NCBI GenBank assembly: GCA_046296415.1
Contig: JBKBLN010000002.1
Coordinates: 248,001-312,000 of the forward strand
DNA: 64,000 nt
Direction: 5' to 3'
DNA from: CAYNRA01 sp046296415
Lineage (GTDB): Bacteria; Bacteroidota; Bacteroidia; Cytophagales; Spirosomataceae
This document shows positions 8,022 to 17,975 of this stretch, piece after piece (the first letter of the stretch is position 1; the number at the start of each line of letters is the position of its first letter). The notes under the pieces were generated by a model. The model did not search any database. It had not been told where the DNA came from and saw only the letters and a program-made list of their open reading frames with translations. A program made the translations under genes and the position numbers.

Positions 8022-8716
8022 TACCACACGCAGATTTTCCCCGAGATTACGTCATTCTGGTGGATAAACCCTTGACTTGGACTTCCTTTGATGTGGTTAA
8101 TAAAGTTCGATACGGTGGGAAATTCAAAAAAGTTGGACATGCGGGTACATTAGACCCCTTAGCTACGGGATTGCTCATCCTTTGTACAGGCAAAAAGACC
8201 AAAGAAATTGATTTGTACCAAGGACAAGAAAAAGAATATACAGGATCATTTGTTCTTGGGAAGACGACACCCTCCGTTGACTTAGAAACAGAATTTGATC
8301 AAGAATACCCTATCGATCACATCACCGAGGATACTATTCAGGTGGCGCTCAATGCCTTAACGGGAGACATTCAACAAACACCCCCAATGCACTCGGCGGT
8401 GAAAGTTGGAGGAAAAAGAGCCTACGAAGCTGCAAGGCAAGGAAAATCCCTTGAATTAAAAGTAAGACAGGTATCCGTTCCGGTTTTTGAGCTGGATACC
8501 CGTGACTTTCCAACCCTCCATTTTCGAATCGTATGTTCCAAAGGGACGTATATTCGAAGCCTCGTGCGAGACTTTGGTGTCTTGGTCGGGAGTGGCGCCT
8601 ACTTGTCGTCCCTTCGTCGAACTCGTATTGGTGATTTTCGGATCGAAGATGCACGCAGCATCGATTCCCTTATTCAAGAATTAAAAGAACGTGAAGGTAT
8701 ATTATCAGCTGAGTGA
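8018..8716 (+). CDS. truB: tRNA pseudouridine(55) synthase TruB
   Basis: 232 residues. Makes pseudouridine 55 in the T loop of tRNAs. The catalytic Asp46 lies in GHAGTLDPLATGLL; KPLTWTSFDVV near the N terminus and IRSLVRDFG near residue 180 are further family motifs. The short C terminus without a PUA domain is normal for Bacteroidota. The start overlaps the uppP stop, and the 3' end overlaps the GTG start of ribF by 26 nt. Confidence 0.96.
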   Translation: MIPHADFPRDYVILVDKPLTWTSFDVVNKVRYGGKFKKVGHAGTLDPLATGLLILCTGKKTKEIDLYQGQEKEYTGSFVLGKTTPSVDLETEFDQEYPIDHITEDTIQVALNALTGDIQQTPPMHSAVKVGGKRAYEAARQGKSLELKVRQVSVPVFELDTRDFPTLHFRIVCSKGTYIRSLVRDFGVLVGSGAYLSSLRRTRIGDFRIEDARSIDSLIQELKEREGILSAE

Positions 8717-9620
8717 ATTTAACCGACTGCCTTGTGCCGTTGTGACCAGTGGAACCTTCGATGGGGTTCACGCGGGGCATCAAGCCTTGCTCCGTCGGGT
8801 CAGGGAAAAAGCCAAACAACACGGAGGGGAGTCGGTGGTATTGACATTCTGGCCCCATCCTCGGTTGGTGGTTTCGCCCTCTCAGAATCCCCTCCAATTG
8901 CTTTCTACCATTGATGAGAAAATAGAATTATTAGCTGACTCCGGGATCGATCACTTGTTGATTTTACCTTTTCACCGGGAATTTTCGGAAATGACGGCCG
9001 AGGAATACGTACAGAAAATTCTTTTGGATGGCATTGGAACCTGCCACCTGGTAATAGGTTATGACCACCGCTTCGGAAAGAATAGATCGGGTGACCTTCA
9101 TTTTTTATTAGCTAACCAGGAAAAATTCGGATTTCAAGTCGAGGAAATCTCGCGTCAGGAAATTGATCACTTAACCATTTCTTCCACTCAAATCCGGCAA
9201 GCGTTGCTGTCAGGCCAGATGGAACAAGCCACCGATTTATTGGGCCGACCCTACGGATTTGAAGGGGTGGTAGTCAAAGGTCGGCAGCTTGGCCGAACTA
9301 TTGGCTTTCCCACGGCAAACATACTGGTGAATGAACCATATAAATTGATTCCACCTCATGGGGTATATGCGGTAGAAGCGTTTGTTCGGGGGAATTGGTA
9401 CCCCGCCATGATGAACATTGGTACCCGACCAACGGTTGAGGGGGTTGGCCGGACGCATGAAGTCCATATTTTTGATTTCCAACAAGATATTTATGGAGAA
9501 CACCTGAAAGTTCGGCTATTTACTTTTGTTCGCCCCGAAATGAAATTTGGTTCACTGCCCGAATTACAAGCCCAAATCCACCAAGACCAAAACCAAATTC
9601 AGCGATATTTCGCTAATTAA
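8691..9620 (+). CDS. ribF: Bifunctional riboflavin kinase / FAD synthetase RibF
   Basis: 309 residues converting riboflavin to FMN and FMN to FAD. The N-terminal adenylyltransferase domain (about 1-165) carries the nucleotide-binding TSGTFDGVHAGHQ motif; the C-terminal flavokinase domain (about 185-309) carries RTIGFPTANI and GVYAVEAFV. The GTG start lies inside truB, giving a 26-nt overlap; no in-frame ATG would keep the adenylyltransferase motif at its usual distance. The two-gene order with truB is typical of Bacteroidota. RibF supplies FMN and FAD used by gltBD, next downstream. Confidence 0.95.
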   Translation: MKVYYQLSEFNRLPCAVVTSGTFDGVHAGHQALLRRVREKAKQHGGESVVLTFWPHPRLVVSPSQNPLQLLSTIDEKIELLADSGIDHLLILPFHREFSEMTAEEYVQKILLDGIGTCHLVIGYDHRFGKNRSGDLHFLLANQEKFGFQVEEISRQEIDHLTISSTQIRQALLSGQMEQATDLLGRPYGFEGVVVKGRQLGRTIGFPTANILVNEPYKLIPPHGVYAVEAFVRGNWYPAMMNIGTRPTVEGVGRTHEVHIFDFQQDIYGEHLKVRLFTFVRPEMKFGSLPELQAQIHQDQNQIQRYFAN

Positions 9621-9731
9621 CCCCCTTTCTCTCCCCTCTTTTTTATTCGAATTTTAGGATTCTACTTGCCTAATTGTACAATTTTTATAGATTTTATTAC
9701 TATCCTAACTATTTTCAAAAATGAAATAAAA

Positions 9732-9821
9732 TTTGGCTTAAAAGTCTTTTGGCCAAATTATTTAATTATTACATTGCAGGGATAATATATAAATCATTTG
9801 CCAAAGTAGCCTAAAGCCAAA
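9732..9821 (+). repeat. GCCAAA repeat cluster upstream of gltBD
   Basis: Within 90 bp of AT-rich DNA there are GCCAAA copies at 9752-9757, 9800-9805 and 9816-9821, and the inverted form TTTGGC at 9732-9737. The first pair makes a 6-bp dyad with a 14-bp spacer. A perfect -7 box is not evident; TACAATTTG near 9855 is one base too long. Possibly regulator-binding sites for nitrogen control. Confidence 0.35.
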
Positions 9822-9890
9822 GACCTTAGATTAGGACTATTTTGATAAATCGAGTACAATTTGACCAACAATTACAAATCACGTTTGGAA

Positions 9891-12800
9891 ATGACAGTTA
9901 CACCGAACCAGGTTGGCCTTTATCGGCCGGAGTTTGAGCATGATGCCTGTGGTATCGGCTTTCGTGCCCATTTAAAAGGGCGAAAATCTCATCAGATTGT
10001 AGCGGATGCCATTACCATGTTGGAGCGAATGGATCACCGAGGTGCCTGTGGCTGTGACCCACAAACGGGCGACGGCGCTGGTATTCTTATCCAAATTCCT
10101 CATGAATACTTCTTGGATGAATGTCGCAAAATTGGCGTTAAACTACCGGCCAGTGGTGAATATGGTGTCGGTATGGTATTTTTCCCTCGAGATCCCCTGG
10201 CAAAACAGGAATGTAAAGATATTTTATTCCGAAATTTAGAGCGTCTCAATTTAGAACTTCTTGGGTATCGTGAGGTACCTACTTTGAATCAAACATTGGG
10301 AGAAGGATCTGGTTCGGTTGAGCCTTCGGTAGAGCAAATGTTTATCAAGCGGCCAGACGATTGTACAGACGATATTTCGTTCGAACGTAAATTGTACGTA
10401 TTTCGCCAGTACGCTTCGCGGATCATCCGGGAGTCGGTCAAAGGTGCCCCGGAGCATTTTTACTTTTCTTCATTATCTTGTCGAACCATTTCATATAAGG
10501 GACAATTAACTACCGAGCAGTTAAAGTATTATTTCCCAGATTTATTGCATAAAAATGTCGTCTCGGCATTTGCTATTGTTCATTCTCGTTTTTCCACCAA
10601 TACATTTCCCTCATGGAAATTGGCACAACCCTTCCGATTTATCGCCCACAATGGGGAAATCAATACCGTAAAAGGGAATGTCAATTGGATCAGAGCCGGA
10701 GAAAAAAGCTTCTTTTCTGAATATTTTTCTGAGGAGGAAATGAACATGATTCTTCCGATCTGTGATCAAGGAAACTCCGACTCGGCCCATTTAGATAATG
10801 CTATCGAGTTGCTTTACTTATCCGGCCGGAGCCTCCCCCATGTAATGATGATGATGATCCCAGAGGCATGGGATGGAAATGACGACATGGATCCTGTTCG
10901 GAAAGCTTTCTATGAATATCATGCCACCATTATGGAGCCTTGGGATGGCCCAGCTTCCATCTCGTTTACTGATGGAAAAATTGTAGGAGCCACCTTGGAT
11001 CGAAACGGATTACGTCCATCCCGATATTGGGTGCTCGACGACGATACAGTCATTATGGCCTCGGAGGCAGGTGTTTTGGATGTGGATCCGGCGAAAGTAG
11101 TATCCAAAGGCCGCTTGCAGCCGGGTAGAATGTTTGTTGTCGACATGGAACAAGGTCGAATTATCCCCGACGAGGAACTCAAATCCGATATTTGTAGCCG
11201 TCAACCCTATCAAGAATGGCTTGATGAGTATAAAATAAAGGTAAAAGATTTACCTGCTTCGATTCGTCCTTACAATCGATACGACGAGACGTCCCTCCTC
11301 AAACGTCAAATTACTGCCGGATTTACCTCCGAGGACCTCCGGATGATCCTTGCTCCTATGGCCACAAGTGGCCAGGAAGCGATTGGTTCCATGGGAGTCG
11401 ACACCCCATTGGCTATTTTATCCGACCAAAGTCAACATATTTCATATTACTTCAAGCAATTGTTTGCTCAAGTAACCAATCCACCCATTGATTCGATCCG
11501 GGAGCGATCCATCATGTCACTTATTTCGTATGTGGGCTCGACCGAAAATATATTGACTGAGTCGCCCTTGCACTGCCGCCAAGTTCAACTGGAACAACCG
11601 GTCCTAACGCCGTCCGAGTTCGATCAACTGAGGTTTGTGGATCATCAAGGATTCCAAGCAAAAACAATTAATACCTATTTTAAAGTCAAATCCGATAATC
11701 CAGCTCAATCACTTGAGTTCGCCCTTGACCGGATTTGCCGGTATGCGTTGGATGCTATTGAAGATGGGTTTGAGATCATCATTCTCTCGGATCGAGCTAT
11801 CGACTCGGAACACGCCCCCATTCCATCGCTCTTGGCTACTTCTGCCATCCACCATTTCCTTATTCGTAAGGGACTTCGTGGTAAAGTGGGTATTTTAGTT
11901 GAGGCAGGTGATATTTGGGAAACGCATCATGTGGCAACTTTAATTGGATTCGGAGCCGCCGGAGTTTGTCCGTACATGGCTTTCGAAACTTTGGCCAGCC
12001 TGAACAAAAAAGGACAAATTGAAGGCGAGTGGACCGATGAGAAATTGTTTAAAAATTACATCAAAGCCGTCGATAAAGAGTTGTTGAAGATCTTTTCTAA
12101 AATGGGAATTTCAACACTTCAATCGTATCAAGGCGCTCAAATATTTGAGTGTGTCGGGCTAAACAAAAAAGTAATAGATCGGTATTTTACAGGTACGGTT
12201 TCACGAATTGAAGGAATGGGTTTGGCTGAAATTGCCAAAGAAGCCATCCTTCGTCATAGCATTGCTTATCCCAAAGTTCCAGCGGCCTCGGTTCAGCGAC
12301 TTGAGGTTGGGGGGGTATATCAATGGAAACAACGTGGAGAACGGCACATGTTTAATCCACAAACCATCCATCTTCTCCAACAAGCATGCCGAGTAGGTGA
12401 AGAAAATTTCGAAAAAGGGTACAGCCTCTTTAAGAAATACAGCCAGCTAATCAACGATCAATCCAAAGAGGCGTTGACGTTACGAGGTTTATTGAAATTC
12501 CGCAAAGGACAATCTATCTCGATTGATGAAGTAGAGCCTGCCACCGAAATTTTCAAAAGATTTGCGACGGGCGCTATGTCGTTCGGTTCTATCTCATGGG
12601 AAGCACATACGACGTTGGCGATCGCCATGAACCGAATCGGTGGTCGATCCAACTCCGGGGAAGGGGGAGAGGATGAGATTCGTTATGAACTGACACCCAC
12701 CGGAGACAACCTCTCTTCGAGCATCAAACAAGTTGCCTCCGGCCGATTTGGAGTAACAAGCTATTATCTGACCCAAGCGAAAGAACTCCAGATAAAAATG

Positions 12801-14444
12801 GCTCAAGGGGCGAAACCAGGAGAAGGAGGGCAACTACCCGGACATAAAGTGGATGAATGGATTGGTCGCGTGCGTCACTCCACCCCCGGTGTAGGTTTGA
12901 TTTCACCCCCACCCCACCATGATATTTACTCGATTGAGGACTTAGCACAATTGATTTACGACCTCAAAAATGCAAACCGGGACGCGAGGATTTCTGTTAA
13001 ATTAGTGTCAGAGGCAGGAGTTGGAACCATCGCCACCGGGGTAACCAAAGCCCATGCAGACGTGGTGTTGATCGCCGGCCATGATGGTGGCACAGGTGCA
13101 TCACCCTTATCCTCCATTCGGCATGCTGGTTTGCCATGGGAGTTAGGCCTTGCCGAGACCCATCAAACCTTGGTCAAGAATAAACTCAGAGGTCGAATAA
13201 CCGTTCAGGCAGATGGTCAGATGAGAACTGGCAGAGACCTTGTGATTGCCGCCCTATTGGGTGCTGAAGAATTTGGGGTAGCCACGGCAGCCTTGGTCGC
13301 AGTTGGGTGTATCATGATGCGGAAATGTCACTTAAATACCTGTCCAGTGGGTGTTGCCACGCAACGCGAAGAACTTCGTGCCTTGTTCTCTGGAAAGCCC
13401 GAACATGTCGTGAACATGTTCCACTACCTGGCAGAGGAAATGCGTGAAATCATGGCAGATCTAGGTTTTAGAACTGTTGAAGAGATGGTAGGGCAAGTAC
13501 AAATGCTACAACAACGAAGCGATGTACAACATTGGAAGTATAAAAACCTAAAATTAGACGCAATCCTTCATAAAGAAGAAGCCGATGAGTCGATTGCTCT
13601 TTTCAAGCAAGAGGAACAAGACCATGGCATTCAAGAAGTACTGGATTGGACAATGATTGCGGACGCGCAAGCAGCGTTGGAAAATCAAGAACCTGTGCGG
13701 GCCTCGTATCAAGTCAATAACCTAAACAGATCCATCGGAGCCATGTTGTCCAACGAGGTTTCCAAACGATATAAAGGCGCTGGCTTACCTTCCAATACCA
13801 TCCATTATCATTTCAAAGGTACGGCAGGGCAATCGTTCGGTGCCTTTTCAACCAAAGGCATAACGTTTGAATTAGAAGGCGATGCCAACGATTATTTCGG
13901 AAAAGGTTTATGCGGTGCTGAGCTAATCGTATATCCAGATCAAAACGCACGATTTGCAGCAGAACAAAACATGATCGTAGGGAACGTATCGTTCTATGGT
14001 GCGACCTCCGGTGAGGCCTACATCCGTGGCATTGCAGGCGAGCGTTTTTGTGTGCGTAATTCAGGCGCGAAAGTCGTTGTTGAAGGTTTAGGGGACCATG
14101 GGTGTGAATACATGACGGGGGGTGTTGTAGTCGTCTTAGGCGAAACAGGGAAAAACTTTGCTGCCGGTATGAGTGGCGGACTTGCTTTTGTCTACAATCC
14201 CGACAACCAGTTCGAAAGAAAGTGCAATACTGAAATGGTGGAACTGGAGAAGCTGGAGGACGAAGACAAAGACTTGCTTTGGAACATGATTCAAGCCCAT
14301 GCCACCAAAACAGGAAGTACTGTAGCTGAAAAAATGTTGGCCGATTGGGAAAATGCTTTGGAGCAGTTTACCAAAGTCTATCCACGGGATTATAAACGAA
14401 TTGTTGAACAAAAGAAAATGAAATCAGCGGTTGGAGCTGCCTAA
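9891..14444 (+). CDS. gltB: Glutamate synthase large subunit GltB
   Basis: 1517 residues from ATG 9891. Class II amidotransferase domain first: Cys20 in HDACGIGF is the expected N-terminal nucleophile after removal of a 19-residue propeptide. Then the central domain, the FMN-binding synthase domain (about 790-1180) with the 3Fe-4S cysteines Cys1140, Cys1146 and Cys1151 (CIMMRKCHLNTCPVG), and the C-terminal beta helix. It makes glutamate from glutamine and 2-oxoglutarate with electrons from GltD. A TTG at 9861 would add 10 residues, but an AATTTGACC promoter-like sequence overlaps it, so the ATG is preferred. gltD follows after 28 nt. Confidence 0.95.
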   Translation: MTVTPNQVGLYRPEFEHDACGIGFRAHLKGRKSHQIVADAITMLERMDHRGACGCDPQTGDGAGILIQIPHEYFLDECRKIGVKLPASGEYGVGMVFFPRDPLAKQECKDILFRNLERLNLELLGYREVPTLNQTLGEGSGSVEPSVEQMFIKRPDDCTDDISFERKLYVFRQYASRIIRESVKGAPEHFYFSSLSCRTISYKGQLTTEQLKYYFPDLLHKNVVSAFAIVHSRFSTNTFPSWKLAQPFRFIAHNGEINTVKGNVNWIRAGEKSFFSEYFSEEEMNMILPICDQGNSDSAHLDNAIELLYLSGRSLPHVMMMMIPEAWDGNDDMDPVRKAFYEYHATIMEPWDGPASISFTDGKIVGATLDRNGLRPSRYWVLDDDTVIMASEAGVLDVDPAKVVSKGRLQPGRMFVVDMEQGRIIPDEELKSDICSRQPYQEWLDEYKIKVKDLPASIRPYNRYDETSLLKRQITAGFTSEDLRMILAPMATSGQEAIGSMGVDTPLAILSDQSQHISYYFKQLFAQVTNPPIDSIRERSIMSLISYVGSTENILTESPLHCRQVQLEQPVLTPSEFDQLRFVDHQGFQAKTINTYFKVKSDNPAQSLEFALDRICRYALDAIEDGFEIIILSDRAIDSEHAPIPSLLATSAIHHFLIRKGLRGKVGILVEAGDIWETHHVATLIGFGAAGVCPYMAFETLASLNKKGQIEGEWTDEKLFKNYIKAVDKELLKIFSKMGISTLQSYQGAQIFECVGLNKKVIDRYFTGTVSRIEGMGLAEIAKEAILRHSIAYPKVPAASVQRLEVGGVYQWKQRGERHMFNPQTIHLLQQACRVGEENFEKGYSLFKKYSQLINDQSKEALTLRGLLKFRKGQSISIDEVEPATEIFKRFATGAMSFGSISWEAHTTLAIAMNRIGGRSNSGEGGEDEIRYELTPTGDNLSSSIKQVASGRFGVTSYYLTQAKELQIKMAQGAKPGEGGQLPGHKVDEWIGRVRHSTPGVGLISPPPHHDIYSIEDLAQLIYDLKNANRDARISVKLVSEAGVGTIATGVTKAHADVVLIAGHDGGTGASPLSSIRHAGLPWELGLAETHQTLVKNKLRGRITVQADGQMRTGRDLVIAALLGAEEFGVATAALVAVGCIMMRKCHLNTCPVGVATQREELRALFSGKPEHVVNMFHYLAEEMREIMADLGFRTVEEMVGQVQMLQQRSDVQHWKYKNLKLDAILHKEEADESIALFKQEEQDHGIQEVLDWTMIADAQAALENQEPVRASYQVNNLNRSIGAMLSNEVSKRYKGAGLPSNTIHYHFKGTAGQSFGAFSTKGITFELEGDANDYFGKGLCGAELIVYPDQNARFAAEQNMIVGNVSFYGATSGEAYIRGIAGERFCVRNSGAKVVVEGLGDHGCEYMTGGVVVVLGETGKNFAAGMSGGLAFVYNPDNQFERKCNTEMVELEKLEDEDKDLLWNMIQAHATKTGSTVAEKMLADWENALEQFTKVYPRDYKRIVEQKKMKSAVGAA

Positions 14445-14472
14445 TTGACTACTATTAACTTGCAACAAAACC

Positions 14473-15990
14473 ATGGGAAAACCAACTGGATTTTTAGAAA
14501 TTGATCGACAAGCCTCCATGAAACGGCCAGTCGATGAACGCAAACTTGATTACAATGAGGTTGAACTTCCGGTCGATCCTAATCAGACCCTAGAACAAGC
14601 CTCACGGTGCATGGATTGTGGCATTCCTTTTTGCCACAACGGTTGCCCTTTAGGAAATATCATTCCCGAATTCAATGATGCAGTCTATGAGAAAAACTGG
14701 GCTTATGCATATGAATTACTCGCATCCACCAACAATTTCCCTGAATTTACGGGTAGAATTTGTCCAGCACCCTGCGAGGCAGCTTGTGTATTGGGCATCA
14801 ATAAACCACCAGTTGCCATCGAATTCATTGAAAAGTCCATCATTGAAGAGGCCTTTGCTCAAGGTTGGGTAAAACCCAAAGCTCCGGCCAAGAGAACAGG
14901 CAAAAAAGTAGCTATCGTTGGCTCAGGGCCGGCAGGACTTGCGGCCGCTGCACAATTAAATAAAGCAGGACACACCGTCACGGTCCTCGAACGCGCCGAT
15001 CAAATCGGTGGTTTAGTTCGGTATGGAATACCAGATTTTAAACTAGACAAATACGTCATCGACCGTCGATTGGCAGTCATGGAGGCTGAAGGTATCACAT
15101 TTAAAACGGGGGTTAACGTGGGAGTGGATATCAAAGGCAACCAACTTTTAGAAGATTACGATGCCGTCGTACTGGCAGGTGGCTCAACGGTTCCTCGCGG
15201 CCTTGAGGCTGTCCCAGGTTCCCAATTAAAAGGAGTCCATTTTGCCATGGAATTCCTTAGTCAACAAAATAAACGTGTGGCTCTAGGAAAGGGAACCCAA
15301 GTGAATCTCAAGGTAGATCACCAAGGTAAACCGTATCAACAGGGTGACTTACTTGCTACTGGTAAACACGTGGTGGTTATTGGTGGTGGAGATACCGGTT
15401 CAGATTGCGTGGGTACCTCCAATCGCCAAGGGGCGGCATCGGTCACACAAATTGAAATCATGCCGATGCCACCTTTGACTCGAGATCAGTCAACTCCTTG
15501 GCCACAATGGCCCATGCAACTACGTACTTCCACCTCGCACGAGGAAGGTTGTGACCGAAATTGGTCCATTCAAACCAAGGCTTTCATTGGAAATGAGAAG
15601 GGGGAATTGGCTGGATTGCAAATCGTTTCGATCGAGTGGGTCCTAGAAGAAGGCAAAATGAAAATGGTGGAAGTACCAGGAACAGAGAAAACAATTCCAT
15701 GTGATATCGCTTTAATTGCAGCCGGATTTTTACATCCTCAAGCTGAGGGCTTGTTGGAATCCCTTGGAATTGAACTCGATGGGCGCGGAAATGTGAAGGA
15801 TTCTGGGTATCAAACCAATATTGATAAAGTATTTGCAGCGGGAGACATGCGTCGTGGACAATCGTTGGTTGTCTGGGCCATTTCTGAGGGCCGAGAAGCC
15901 GCCAGGGCCGTAGATACCTATCTAATGGGACATTCTTTGCTAGAAGCAAAGAATATTTCGATGCTGACCGAGGAATATGCTCATGTATAA
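14473..15990 (+). CDS. gltD: Glutamate synthase small subunit GltD
   Basis: 505 residues. Passes electrons from NAD(P)H through FAD and iron-sulfur clusters to GltB. The N-terminal domain has the cysteine blocks CMDCGIPFCHNGCPLGN (near 44) and CPAPCEAACV (near 97) for two 4Fe-4S clusters. FAD binding is marked by VAIVGSGPAGLAAAAQL near 148, NAD(P)H binding by VVIGGGDTGSDCVG near 305. The final AAGDMRRGQSLVVWAI is the family's FAD-contact motif. Second gene of gltBD, ended by a strong terminator. Confidence 0.95.
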   Translation: MGKPTGFLEIDRQASMKRPVDERKLDYNEVELPVDPNQTLEQASRCMDCGIPFCHNGCPLGNIIPEFNDAVYEKNWAYAYELLASTNNFPEFTGRICPAPCEAACVLGINKPPVAIEFIEKSIIEEAFAQGWVKPKAPAKRTGKKVAIVGSGPAGLAAAAQLNKAGHTVTVLERADQIGGLVRYGIPDFKLDKYVIDRRLAVMEAEGITFKTGVNVGVDIKGNQLLEDYDAVVLAGGSTVPRGLEAVPGSQLKGVHFAMEFLSQQNKRVALGKGTQVNLKVDHQGKPYQQGDLLATGKHVVVIGGGDTGSDCVGTSNRQGAASVTQIEIMPMPPLTRDQSTPWPQWPMQLRTSTSHEEGCDRNWSIQTKAFIGNEKGELAGLQIVSIEWVLEEGKMKMVEVPGTEKTIPCDIALIAAGFLHPQAEGLLESLGIELDGRGNVKDSGYQTNIDKVFAAGDMRRGQSLVVWAISEGREAARAVDTYLMGHSLLEAKNISMLTEEYAHV

Positions 15991-16022
15991 AAAAAAGACG
16001 GGCCGGTGCCCGTCTTTTTTTT
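15991..16022. terminator. Bidirectional terminator after gltBD
   Basis: GACGGGC (15997-16003), a 4-base loop, GCCCGTC (16008-16014), flanked by an A tract and a T tract. It serves gltBD on plus and, by symmetry, the methyltransferase gene on minus whose stop codon begins at 16021. Confidence 0.9.
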
Positions 16023-17394
16023 ATTCCAAGTCCATGCGAATCCGCCATTCCTTGGGAAGGTAATTATTCACCCGCCCTTGGACCTCTTTGAGCCAACCCA
16101 GCGATCGTCCTTGGTAAGTAGCCAAAAACCAGCCTCCAAATTCTTTCAATGGCTCGGGTAGTTGAATATCTAAACTTTCTCTTTTCAAGTAAAGGAGGGC
16201 TTGCTCCCGGCTGAGGTCAACCCGTGGAATTGAGTCTGAGACGTGAAACGAAAGAGCCAATGCGTGTGACGGGACAAAATCCTCTCCTTTGAAAAGTCCT
16301 AGTTCAAAACCGGAAGTATGCTTTTGTAAACCATGAAAAACTTTTCCATAGTAAGGCAAATCTTCTTTGGGTAACGCAACCAACGTCCCTTCATTTTTCT
16401 GAAAAAATTGAAAATACTCGGGATCCCGCAACCACTTGGTCAAACTATCAAGCTGCCGCTGCCGAACTTTAGGAAGTTTCACCTTAATTTCTTGGCGGTT
16501 TTCTTGCGTTCCTCTCTGCTTGAAAGCAGCTAAGTAAAAACCTTCTCCTTTAACTCGATGTGGAAAACATTGGTACCCAATCGAACAGGCCTCAACACCC
16601 CATTCTGAAGGAAATTGAAGAGGTTGTGCTTCCATTTCGAAGGTCGATGTCAGCCAAAGAGCATTTTCCTCGTTTTCTTGTCGATTGTATGTACAAGTAG
16701 AATACAAAAGGACCCCGCCTGGAGCTACCAAAAAGCTAGCTGCCTTCAAGATTCTTTTTTGCCGAGCTGCACAAAGTTGAACATGGTCCTCCGACCATTC
16801 GGCCACCGCACCGGCATCTTTTCGAAACATTCCTTCTCCTGAACACGGGGCATCCACCAAAACGATATCAAAAAAACCCTCAAGCTCCGTCATTGTTTCG
16901 GGATCATGATGGGTCACCACCACATTGGTGACTCCCCACTTCGTCAAGTTTTCTTTCAAAGGCCCTACCCGGCTCTTAATCACCTCATTGGCTACAAGAA
17001 AACAGTCATCCCGTAAAACAGAAGCCAACCCTGTCGTTTTCCCCCCGGGTGCGGCGCATAAGTCCAAGACCGTGTAGGGTCTATCCAGTGGGACCAATTG
17101 CCTCAAAGCTGCTTCAATTAACATGGAAGATGCCTCTTGAACATAATAAGCCCCTGCATGAAAAAGTGGATCAAGGGTAAAGGAGGGACGCTCTGTTAAA
17201 TACCAACCTTGATCACTCCAAGGTATTTTCTCCCCTTGAATTTGCGGAAACGGAAAAGTTCCTCCTTTGCGAGGATTGAGTCGAATACTGACAGGAGTAG
17301 GAACAGTTAGTGCCGAAAAAAAGGAAGAAGCAGAGTCCCCGAGAAGAGCATTCATCTGATTCTGGAAAGCTGCTGGAAGTTGATCTTGTTGCAT
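16021..17394 (-). CDS. NOL1/NOP2/Sun family rRNA (cytosine-5)-methyltransferase (RsmF-like)
   Basis: 457 residues. Predicted SAM-dependent m5C methyltransferase of rRNA. The SAM site is VLDLCAAPGGKTTGLA near residue 110. The catalytic cysteine pair is Cys184 (DAPCSGEGM) and the nucleophile Cys234 (YSTCTYNRQENEE). The C-terminal third (about 290-457) is the extra RNA-binding part found in RsmF/YebU-type enzymes, so m5C1407-type specificity is plausible but not proven. A perfect -7 box lies 18 bp upstream; the promoter is divergent from the DUF4494 gene. Confidence 0.9.
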   Translation of the reverse strand: MQQDQLPAAFQNQMNALLGDSASSFFSALTVPTPVSIRLNPRKGGTFPFPQIQGEKIPWSDQGWYLTERPSFTLDPLFHAGAYYVQEASSMLIEAALRQLVPLDRPYTVLDLCAAPGGKTTGLASVLRDDCFLVANEVIKSRVGPLKENLTKWGVTNVVVTHHDPETMTELEGFFDIVLVDAPCSGEGMFRKDAGAVAEWSEDHVQLCAARQKRILKAASFLVAPGGVLLYSTCTYNRQENEENALWLTSTFEMEAQPLQFPSEWGVEACSIGYQCFPHRVKGEGFYLAAFKQRGTQENRQEIKVKLPKVRQRQLDSLTKWLRDPEYFQFFQKNEGTLVALPKEDLPYYGKVFHGLQKHTSGFELGLFKGEDFVPSHALALSFHVSDSIPRVDLSREQALLYLKRESLDIQLPEPLKEFGGWFLATYQGRSLGWLKEVQGRVNNYLPKEWRIRMDLE

Positions 17395-17412
17395 ATTGGA
17401 TAAATTCTAGAG

Positions 17413-17420
17413 CAAAGGTA
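17413..17420 (-). promoter_or_regulatory. -7 box of the RsmF-like gene
   Basis: TACCTTTG on the minus strand, 18 bp before the ATG at 17394; back-to-back with the DUF4494 promoter at 17453-17460. Confidence 0.6.
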
Positions 17421-17452
17421 GACAGACCCTACAACAGCACAAAAAAAAACGA

Positions 17453-17460
17453 TATCTTTG
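17453..17460 (+). promoter_or_regulatory. -7 box of the DUF4494 gene
   Basis: TATCTTTG, a perfect TAnnTTTG match, 26 bp before the ATG at 17487. The reading frame is open further upstream, but this box fixes the start at 17487. Confidence 0.6.
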
Positions 17461-17486
17461 ACCAAAACAAAACCCATTTATCCTTT

Positions 17487-17975
17487 ATGTCCGCTTGGTA
17501 TCTAGCCAAAATAAAATACACCTTGCAAGATGAGCAAGGGAAACAAAAAGCCGTCTCTGAAGCCTACCTGTTGGATGCTGTTTCGTACACAGAGGCCGAA
17601 TCCCGTTTATATGGTTATGTTGCCTCCAATATTCCGGACTTCCAAGTCACAGGGATAACCAAAATGAGATTACAGGAAGTATTTTTTGTGGAGGAAGGGG
17701 CTGAGACCTGGTTTAAAGTGAAGGTCCAGTATATATTATTTGATGAAAAAACACAAAAAGAAAAAAAGGTACCTTATACTATGTTGATTAATGCAACTAC
17801 CCCCAAAGAAGCGTATGACCTTCTTGACGAGCGGTTGGGTCGAATGCAGGATTATGTCATCACCGACATCAATCTCACCACCATTTTGGAGGTTCTTCCT
17901 TACGAAAGTGAACTGGAGGAAAAGATTCGGACAGGACAACTAAAACCCATAGAAGATGTCATTCAAGCCAATTAA
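17487..17975 (+). CDS. DUF4494 family protein
   Basis: 162 residues starting MSAWYLAKIKYTLQDEQGKQ, typical of the Bacteroidota-specific DUF4494 family. No catalytic motif, signal peptide or membrane segment is visible; it should be a small soluble cytoplasmic protein of unknown role. Longer frames starting at 17310 would read through the promoter and into the divergent methyltransferase gene and are rejected. The 3' end overlaps the SDR start by 20 nt, so the two are coupled. Confidence 0.85.
   Translation: MSAWYLAKIKYTLQDEQGKQKAVSEAYLLDAVSYTEAESRLYGYVASNIPDFQVTGITKMRLQEVFFVEEGAETWFKVKVQYILFDEKTQKEKKVPYTMLINATTPKEAYDLLDERLGRMQDYVITDINLTTILEVLPYESELEEKIRTGQLKPIEDVIQAN

Noticed and set aside
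12594..12948. Minus-strand ORFs inside gltB
   Set aside because: Frame shadows of the FMN-domain coding sequence.
17310..17486. Extension of the DUF4494 protein to 17310
   Set aside because: It would overlap the divergent methyltransferase gene and read through the promoter at 17453-17460.
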